Positions 5,545 through 10,920 of a stretch of 10,920 nt of DNA are shown here, one piece after another; the first letter of the stretch is position 1; the number at the start of each line of letters is the position of its first letter. Made by a program: the position numbers and the translations under genes. The notes beneath the pieces were generated by a model. The model was not told the origin of the DNA. It did not search any database and saw only the letters and a list, made by a program, of their open reading frames with translations. The DNA is from Actinomycetospora sp. (lineage in GTDB: Bacteria; Actinomycetota; Actinomycetes; Mycobacteriales; Pseudonocardiaceae). The stretch spans positions 1 through 10,920 of the forward strand of contig JAICLN010000102.1 in NCBI GenBank assembly GCA_025925615.1, in the 5' to 3' direction.

Positions 5545-7820
5545 CGCGCGCGTGCGCCCGCCCCGGCTGCGACGGGGAGATCGAGGAGGACGGCTTCTGC
5601 GACACGTGCGGGCGGGCCCCGGAGGTGGCGGGCCCGACGACGGCGCGTGGCCCGGCGACGGCGTCGGGTCCCTCGACGGCGTCCGGTCCGGCCACGGCGT
5701 CCGGCCCGGCGACCGCGTCCGGCCCGGCGACGTCGTCCGGCCCGGCCACCGCCGCCACCGGGACCGGGACCGGCTCGGGCGCCACGCCGTCGGGGCGCAC
5801 CGCGACGGCACGGACGACGTCCGGGCGCACCCGGTCCGGCTCGAGCCGGCGGCGCATCGGGGCCGGCCTCGTCGAGATCGCCCCGGAACCGGCGGCCGAC
5901 CCCGCCGACGCGGTCATGGCCGAGGCCGTGGTCCCGGAGGCGAGCCGGTACTGCGCGGTCTGCGACGCCGCCGTCGGCCGCGGCCGTGACGACCGGCCCG
6001 GGCGCACCGAGGGGTTCTGCCCGCAGTGCGGCACCCGGTTCTCGTTCACCCCGACGCTGCGGTCGGGTGACCTGGTCGCCGGCCAGTACGAGATCCTCGG
6101 CGCCGTCGCGCACGGCGGGCTCGGCTGGGTCTACCTCGCGCGCGACCGCAAGGTCCGCGACCGCTGGGTGGTCCTCAAGGGGCTCCTGAACACCGGCGAC
6201 GCGTCCGCGCTCGCCGCCGCCGACGCCGAGCAGGGCTTCCTCGCCCAGCTCGTGCACCCCCGCATCGTCCGGATCTACAACGTGGTGACCGGGCACGACG
6301 GCGGTACGTACATCGTCATGGAGTACCTCGGGGGCCGCTCGCTCAAGGCGATGCGCGACCCGCGCGAGCCGATGCCGCCCGAGCAGGCGCTGGCCTACGT
6401 CCTGGAGGTCCTGCCCGCGCTCTCCCACATGCACGAGCGGGGCCTGCTCTACTGCGACTTCAAGCCCGACAACGTCGTGCAGACCGGCACCGACGTGACC
6501 CTCATCGACCTCGGCGCGGTCCGGCGCATCGACGATCCCGGCGGCGACGTCTGGGGCACCGTCGGCTACCAGGCCCCGGAGATCTCCCCCGACGGCGCGG
6601 GCCCCTCGGTGGCCTCGGACGTCTACACGGTCGGGCGGACGCTCGCCGTGCTCGTCGCGACCTTCGACTTCCACCGCTCCCTGCGCGACTGGCTCCCCGA
6701 CCCGCACGAGGCCCCGGCCCTGACCCACGAACCGCTGCGGCGCCTGCTCGCCCGCGCCACCGACCACGACCCGGCGCGGCGCTTCGTCTCGATCGACGAG
6801 ATGGCCGACCAGATGATCGGGGTGCTGCGGCGGCTGACCGCCGAGCACGCCACGCCCCCGCCCCGGTTGTCGACGATGTTCGCGTCGCCGCCCGCGTCGG
6901 CCGGGGTCACCGCGCCCGCCACCCCGCCGGAGCTCGCGGACACCATGCCCGCCCCGCTGCCCGACCCGGACGACCCCGCGACCCCCGAGCTCGTGGCCGC
7001 CGCGGCGCAGGGACCCGAGGCCGTGCTCGCCGCCGTCTCCGCGGACGACGCACCCGACAGCGACCAGGCCCGCCTCTCCGCCGTCGTCGCCCACCTCGAC
7101 TCGGGCGACACCGAGGCCGCCGGCCGCGCCCTCGCCGCCCACGCCCTGTCCGGCGAGTGGACGTGGACGTGGCTGCGCGCCCGGCACGCGGCCGCGACCG
7201 GCGACCCGGACACCGCCGCGACGCTCGTCGACGAGGTCGCCGACGCGCTGCCCGGCGAGCCCGCGCCGGAGTTCGCCCTCGCCTCGCTCGGCGAGTACCG
7301 GGCCGCGCGGGACGGCGGCCCCGCCGGACCGGTCGTCGAGGAGCGGTTCGCCGACATCTGGCGCACCGACCGCACCTGGACGGGGGCCGCGTTCGCCCTG
7401 GCCCGGCTGCGCACCGCCGCCGGGGACCGCGACGGCGCGGTCGCGGTGCTCGACGAGGTCCCGGCCAGCTCGGTGCACGCCGCGGACGCCCGCGTCGCCG
7501 CCGTGCGTGTCCTGCTCGGGTCGCGCGACGACGAACATCTGTCACGCTCCACGGTCATGGAGGCGGGCGCACGGGCGGAGGCGGTCGAGCTCGACGCGCT
7601 GCGGGCGGCGGAGCTGCAGACCGAGGTGCTCGAGGCCGCCCGCGGGCTCGACGACGACGCGGCACCGGGAACGCTCTTCGGCTGCCCGCTCGACGACCAC
7701 GGGCTCGGCCTCGGGATCGAGGAGCGCTACCGGCTCCGGGCCCGGTACGCGGGCAGCCCGGCGGCGCGGTTCGCACTGGTCGACGCCGCCAACGACGCCC
7801 GCCCCTGGACCGCCCGATGA
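5541..7820 (+). CDS. pknG: PknG-type Ser/Thr protein kinase with an extra N-terminal zinc ribbon
   Basis: A 759-aa soluble kinase. In order: a zinc-ribbon-like motif (C5, C10, C20, C23); six-residue GPATAS-type repeats (31-72); a Thr/Arg-rich linker (73-105); a rubredoxin-like CxxC...CxxC (C138, C141, C160, C163); the kinase domain (about 183-434); and an Ala-rich helical C-terminus of TPR type (about 470-759). Kinase landmarks: Gly loop AHGGLGWVYLA (190-200), K213 in VVLKG, YCDFKPDN with D306 and N311, and LIDLGAVRR with D323. These match PknG, which regulates 2-oxoglutarate/glutamate metabolism through GarA/OdhI. The HRD arginine is absent, as in other PknGs, and here Cys305 precedes the catalytic Asp. 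The GTG start overlaps the previous stop (GTGA) and has GGAGGAGG upstream; this start includes the first cysteine cluster. Overlaps the phosphatase gene by 4 nt. Substrates are inferred. Confidence 0.95.
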   Translation: MTRACARPGCDGEIEEDGFCDTCGRAPEVAGPTTARGPATASGPSTASGPATASGPATASGPATSSGPATAATGTGTGSGATPSGRTATARTTSGRTRSGSSRRRIGAGLVEIAPEPAADPADAVMAEAVVPEASRYCAVCDAAVGRGRDDRPGRTEGFCPQCGTRFSFTPTLRSGDLVAGQYEILGAVAHGGLGWVYLARDRKVRDRWVVLKGLLNTGDASALAAADAEQGFLAQLVHPRIVRIYNVVTGHDGGTYIVMEYLGGRSLKAMRDPREPMPPEQALAYVLEVLPALSHMHERGLLYCDFKPDNVVQTGTDVTLIDLGAVRRIDDPGGDVWGTVGYQAPEISPDGAGPSVASDVYTVGRTLAVLVATFDFHRSLRDWLPDPHEAPALTHEPLRRLLARATDHDPARRFVSIDEMADQMIGVLRRLTAEHATPPPRLSTMFASPPASAGVTAPATPPELADTMPAPLPDPDDPATPELVAAAAQGPEAVLAAVSADDAPDSDQARLSAVVAHLDSGDTEAAGRALAAHALSGEWTWTWLRARHAAATGDPDTAATLVDEVADALPGEPAPEFALASLGEYRAARDGGPAGPVVEERFADIWRTDRTWTGAAFALARLRTAAGDRDGAVAVLDEVPASSVHAADARVAAVRVLLGSRDDEHLSRSTVMEAGARAEAVELDALRAAELQTEVLEAARGLDDDAAPGTLFGCPLDDHGLGLGIEERYRLRARYAGSPAARFALVDAANDARPWTAR
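5631..5756 (+). repeat. Seven tandem copies of an 18-bp in-frame minisatellite within pknG
   Basis: Seven consecutive 18-bp units begin at 5631, 5649, 5667, 5685, 5703, 5721 and 5739. Each starts GGCCC or GGTCC and encodes G-P-(A/T/S)-T-(A/S)-x, most often GPATAS (kinase residues 31-72). The units are imperfect but keep length exactly, so changes in copy number would keep the frame. The encoded stretch is a flexible, Thr/Ser-rich linker between the two cysteine clusters of the kinase. Confidence 0.9.
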
Positions 7821-9010
7821 GCCCGGCGGACACCACGACCACCGAGGGCGCGCTCTGCGAGGGCTGCGGGGAGCAGGGCGAGCCCGGCGACCGGTTCTGC
7901 GAGGGCTGCGGCGCGGCGTTGCCCGCCACCGAGGGCCCGCCGCCCGCCGAGCGCGAGGGCACCCGGGCACGACCGGTGACGGCGCGGACCGCCGCCGCGG
8001 GAGCGGACACCGATGCCGGGGACGGGCACGCCGCCGGGTCGGACGGAGCGAACGGGTCGAACGGGGTGGTCGAGGCGAACGGCGTCATCGAGGCGGACGC
8101 GGCCGGGCCGGACGGGCTCGCCGACGGCGACGCTGACGCGCTCGGCCTCCGCGGGCTGGGCTACGACCCGGAGGACCCCGCCGACCGCGACCACGCCGAA
8201 CGCTCGGTCCGCGGCGCGGCCGCGGTGACCGACATCGGCCGGGTCCGCGCCCGCAACGAGGACGCGTTCGGCCTGGTGCGGCTCCCGCTCGCGGGGAGCG
8301 AGCGGGAGATCGTCGTCGGGGTGGTCTGCGACGGGGTCGGGTCGGTGCCGGGCAGCGCGGCCGCGTCCGCGGTGGCGTGCCGGCAGGTGCTGGAGACCGC
8401 GCGCGACGCGGTCACCCACCCGGACCCCGCGGATCCCGGGCTCGCCGACACCGGTGGCATCGACGTCACCGAGCTCGCCTACACCTGCGCCGAGGCCGCC
8501 GTCGTCGCGGTGTCCGCGCTCGGCGGCCCGGGCCGGGACTCCCCCGCCTGTACCTACGTGTCGGCGATGGTCGTGGGCGACGTGCTCGTGGTGTCGTGGA
8601 TCGGCGACAGCCGCGCGTACTGGCTGGTCCCGGACGAGCCGGACGCGTCGTGCGTGCTCACCACCGACGACTCGTGGGCGGCCGAGGCGGTCGCGGTGGG
8701 GCTGCTGGAGCCGGAGCGGGCCTACTCCGACCCGCGGGCGCACGCGATCACCCGCTGGGTCGCCGCGGACGGGCCGCCCGGTCCGGCCCACGTCGTCGCC
8801 CACGCCGCCGACCGTCCCGGCGTCCTCCTGATCTGCAGCGACGGACTCTGGAACCACGTGCCGCACGCGGCCGACCTCGCCCGGCTCGTCCACGCCGACG
8901 GCCCCGCGCCGACGACGCGGGCCATGCTGGCGGCGGCCCTGGACGACGGCGGCACGGACAACACCACCCTCGTGGTCGTCGACGTCGAGCCGGAGGGGAG
9001 CTCCGCATGA
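7817..9010 (+). CDS. PP2C-family Ser/Thr protein phosphatase with N-terminal zinc ribbon
   Basis: A 397-aa soluble, metal-dependent (PPM/PP2C) phosphatase and the likely eraser of PknG-made phosphorylation. The N-terminal zinc-ribbon motif has C14, C17, C28 and C31 (CEGCG twice). A long Gly/Asp/Asn-rich acidic linker (about 37-128) precedes the catalytic domain (about 131-391). PP2C motifs appear in order: GRVRARNEDAF with D149; VVCDGVGS with D172-G173 (metal site, where many members have DGMGG); the core strand CTYVSAMVV (245-253); WIGDSRAYW with D264; LLICSDGLW with D342; and GGTDNTTLVVV with D381-N382. All main metal ligands look present, so it should be active. The ATG overlaps the pknG stop (ATGA) and has no clear Shine-Dalgarno, so coupling to kinase translation is likely. 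This is not PstP: there is no membrane segment. Confidence 0.94.
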   Translation: MSPADTTTTEGALCEGCGEQGEPGDRFCEGCGAALPATEGPPPAEREGTRARPVTARTAAAGADTDAGDGHAAGSDGANGSNGVVEANGVIEADAAGPDGLADGDADALGLRGLGYDPEDPADRDHAERSVRGAAAVTDIGRVRARNEDAFGLVRLPLAGSEREIVVGVVCDGVGSVPGSAAASAVACRQVLETARDAVTHPDPADPGLADTGGIDVTELAYTCAEAAVVAVSALGGPGRDSPACTYVSAMVVGDVLVVSWIGDSRAYWLVPDEPDASCVLTTDDSWAAEAVAVGLLEPERAYSDPRAHAITRWVAADGPPGPAHVVAHAADRPGVLLICSDGLWNHVPHAADLARLVHADGPAPTTRAMLAAALDDGGTDNTTLVVVDVEPEGSSA

Positions 9011-10305
9011 GCACGCCCGCCCCGTCGTTCAGCGTCGAGGCGTACCACAACCCCTACCTGCCCGAGGGCGGCCGCGAGGTCGACGCGATCGTCTCGATCA
9101 CCGCCGTCGGGCTCGGGGCCGCGACCACGAGCACCGACGCGGCCGAGGTCGTCGTCATCGACTGCTCGGGCTCCATGGGCGACCCGTCCACGAAGATCGC
9201 CGCCGCCCGGCGGGCCACGCAGGCCGCGATCGACGCGCTGCCCGACGGCGTGCTCTTCGCCGTGGTCGCCGGCCGCCACGACGCCCGGATGGTCTTCCCG
9301 CGGGCCGAGCGCATGGTGGTGCTCGACCGGATCACCCGCCGGCAGGCGTCCGCCGCGGTCGAGCACCTCACGCCCAGCGGCGGCACCGCGATCGGCACGT
9401 GGCTCCGGCTCACCGAGCGGCTGCTGGCGCCGCACCCCCGCCGGCTGCGGCACGCCGTCCTGCTCACCGACGGCCGCGACGAGCACGAGGAGCCCGCGGA
9501 CCTCGCCGCCGCCCTGGACGCCTGCGACGGCACGTTCACCTGCGACGCCCGCGGGATCGGCACCGACTGGGTGGTCGAGGAGGTCCGCGGGATCGCGTCG
9601 CGCCTGCTGGGCACCGCCGACATCGTGGCCGAACCCGCGCACCTCGCCGCGGACTTCGAGGGCATCGTCGGGCGGGCCATGGGCAAGGGCGCGGGCGACG
9701 TGGCGCTGCGGGTGTGGACGCCGCGGGGCGCGACGGTGCGGTCGGTCAAGCAGGTGTCGCCCGCCGTCGAGGACCTCACCGACCGGCGCACCCCGGACCC
9801 GGCGAAGCCGCTCGTCGGGCTCTACCCGACCGGCGCGTGGGGCGACGAGAGCCGCGAGTACCACGTCCGCGTGGCGCTCGACCCGCTCGCGACCGGCGAG
9901 GAGATCCTCGCGGCACGGGTCGGCATCGCGGCGCCGTCGCTCTCGGACGCGCCGCTGGACGAGACGCGGGTCCGGGTGACGTGGACCGGCGACTCCGCGC
10001 TCTCCACCCGCCTGAACAAGCGCGTGGCGCACTACACCGGGCAGGCCGAGCTCGCCGAGGCGATCCAGGAGGGTCTCGACGCCCGGCGCAGCGGCGACGT
10101 CCCCACCGCCACCGCGCGGCTCGGTCGCGCGGTCGCGCTGGCCGCACAGTCGGGCAACGACGAGACCGCCGCGCTGCTCGAGAAGGTCGTCGAGGTCCAG
10201 GACCCGGCCACCGGTCGCGTCCGGCTGCGCCGCGAGGTCACCGCGGCCGACGAGATGACCCTCGACGTGCGCTCGACCCGGACGGCCCGGGTGCGGGAGG
10301 GCTGA
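9007..10305 (+). CDS. VWA-domain protein with intact MIDAS (TerY-like)
   Basis: A 432-aa cytoplasmic protein with an N-terminal von Willebrand A domain (about 24-230). The metal-ion-dependent adhesion site is complete: D52-x-S54-x-S56 (VIDCSGSMGD), T127 in TPSGGTAIG, and D155 in LLTDGRDE. Such sites bind Mg and a partner's acidic residue, so a protein-binding or assembly role is expected. A beta-rich middle region (about 233-340) and a helical C-terminus (about 344-400) follow; the latter has repeat-like AELAEAIQEGLDARRSGD and TARLGRAVALAAQSGN stretches reminiscent of a TPR pair. No signal peptide or membrane segment. The ATG overlaps the phosphatase stop (ATGA), with GGAGGGGAG upstream. VWA proteins next to PP2C and a Ser/Thr kinase are known from TerY-P type triads; that link is by analogy. 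Confidence 0.92.
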   Translation: MSTPAPSFSVEAYHNPYLPEGGREVDAIVSITAVGLGAATTSTDAAEVVVIDCSGSMGDPSTKIAAARRATQAAIDALPDGVLFAVVAGRHDARMVFPRAERMVVLDRITRRQASAAVEHLTPSGGTAIGTWLRLTERLLAPHPRRLRHAVLLTDGRDEHEEPADLAAALDACDGTFTCDARGIGTDWVVEEVRGIASRLLGTADIVAEPAHLAADFEGIVGRAMGKGAGDVALRVWTPRGATVRSVKQVSPAVEDLTDRRTPDPAKPLVGLYPTGAWGDESREYHVRVALDPLATGEEILAARVGIAAPSLSDAPLDETRVRVTWTGDSALSTRLNKRVAHYTGQAELAEAIQEGLDARRSGDVPTATARLGRAVALAAQSGNDETAALLEKVVEVQDPATGRVRLRREVTAADEMTLDVRSTRTARVREG

Positions 10306-10920
10306 TGGCGGTCTGGACCTGTCGCCACGGGCACGCGTCCGAGACGCCGGACTTCTGCGACGAGTGCGGTGTCCCGATCGACGGCGCGCCCCCGGCCGCG
10401 AGCGCGCCCGTCGCGGCGTCGGGGCGGGCTGCTCCCGCTCCCGCGGCCGCTCCTACGCCCGCTCCCGCTGCGTCGTACCCCGGCGAGGTGTGCCCCCGCT
10501 GCGGCACCCCGCGCACCGGGCGGTTCTGCGAGGAGGACGGGCACGACTTCGTCGTCTCCGGCTCCGACCCCGCGCCGGATCCCCCAGATCACCCGGCGCC
10601 TGCTCGCACGCCCACTCCCCCGTCGGGGGCGCCCGCGGGCGCTCCCGCCGTCCCGCCGTCGTCGAACGGGTCGGGGTGGGTCGTCACCGTCGAGGCCGAC
10701 CGCCGCTACTACGAGTCGGTGCTCGCCCGCGAGGGCCCGGACATCGCCGCCGTCACGTTCCCGAACTACTACCCGCGCGCCGAGGTCGCTCTGACCGGCG
10801 CGGAGGTCCGGATCGGCCGCCGGCGTGTCCACGGCTCGACCCCGCCGCCCCAGGTCGACCTCGCCGGCCCACCGCTCGACCCGGGGGTGTCGCACCTGCA
10901 CGCGGTGCTGCTGCCGCTGC
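10305..10920 (+). CDS. Zinc-ribbon/FHA-domain protein, 3' end outside the window
   Basis: The first 205 residues of a protein that runs off the right edge; no stop is seen. It begins at a TGATG overlap with the VWA gene, with GGAGG 4 nt upstream. A first Cys/His cluster has C6, H8 or H10, C18 and C21. A Pro/Ala linker precedes a second cluster (C63, C66, C75, H80). A second Pro-rich linker (86-121) leads to a conserved lead-in (WVVTVEADRRYYESVL) and an FHA domain from about 165. That domain shows EVRIGRRR with G171-R172, then DLAGPPLDPGVSHLHAVLL with the S-x-x-H element (S196, H199). FHA domains bind phosphothreonine, so this is the probable reader, or a substrate, of the PknG/PP2C pair, in the functional position GarA/OdhI has in mycobacteria. 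It is not GarA itself: the N-terminus is zinc-ribbon plus linker. The rest of the protein is unknown. Confidence 0.88.
   Translation, partial: MAVWTCRHGHASETPDFCDECGVPIDGAPPAASAPVAASGRAAPAPAAAPTPAPAASYPGEVCPRCGTPRTGRFCEEDGHDFVVSGSDPAPDPPDHPAPARTPTPPSGAPAGAPAVPPSSNGSGWVVTVEADRRYYESVLAREGPDIAAVTFPNYYPRAEVALTGAEVRIGRRRVHGSTPPPQVDLAGPPLDPGVSHLHAVLLPL

Noticed and set aside
5631..5756. CRISPR array
   Set aside because: Units are directly adjacent with no spacers, imperfect, and in frame within a coding gene.
4177..5811. Antisense open frame (544 codons) over the coiled-coil gene and the pknG start
   Set aside because: Arg/Pro/His-rich low-complexity translation with no domain; it crosses the boundary of two coupled genes.
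5514..7538. Antisense open frame of 674 codons opposite pknG
   Set aside because: Composition is typical of a GC-rich shadow frame. The opposite strand encodes a clear kinase with all motifs.

Overview
The window is very GC-rich and almost fully coding, with strong G/C bias at third codon positions, GTG and ATG starts, and 1-4 nt gene overlaps. This fits a high-GC actinobacterium. The protein content, especially a PknG-type kinase beside glnH and glnX, points to Pseudonocardiales or a relative. That placement is an inference from family resemblance, not a database result.

Layout: (1) 16-1005 (-) encodes undecaprenyl-diphosphatase UppP. (2) A 285-bp divergent spacer (1006-1290) carries several inverted repeats. 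(3) 1291-1944 (+) encodes an exported papain-like (NlpC/P60 or CHAP type) cell-wall hydrolase candidate. (4) From 2007 to beyond the right edge, seven + strand genes follow with no intergenic base: glnX-like four-TM sensor, glnH-like solute-binding lipoprotein, an unnamed 404-aa coiled-coil protein, pknG kinase, a PP2C phosphatase, a VWA protein, and a zinc-ribbon/FHA protein cut by the window end. Five junctions are 4-nt GTGA or ATGA overlaps and the sixth is a 1-nt TGATG overlap.

How the genes may work together: in mycobacteria and corynebacteria GlnH and GlnX sense extracellular amino acids (Asp/Glu/Gln type) and control the cytoplasmic kinase PknG. PknG phosphorylates the FHA protein GarA/OdhI to steer 2-oxoglutarate and glutamate metabolism. 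Here that module is joined to a phosphatase (eraser), an FHA protein (phosphothreonine reader), a VWA adaptor with intact MIDAS, and a coiled-coil protein. It looks like a self-contained transmembrane phospho-signalling system. The kinase + PP2C + VWA set also recalls the 'TerY-P' triads described from comparative genomics. Kinase, phosphatase and FHA protein all begin with Cys-rich zinc-ribbon-like modules, and the kinase has an in-frame 18-bp minisatellite between its two cysteine clusters.

No tRNA, rRNA, CRISPR, insertion sequence or phage gene was seen. The many other long open frames are antisense or out-of-frame mirrors typical of such GC content.
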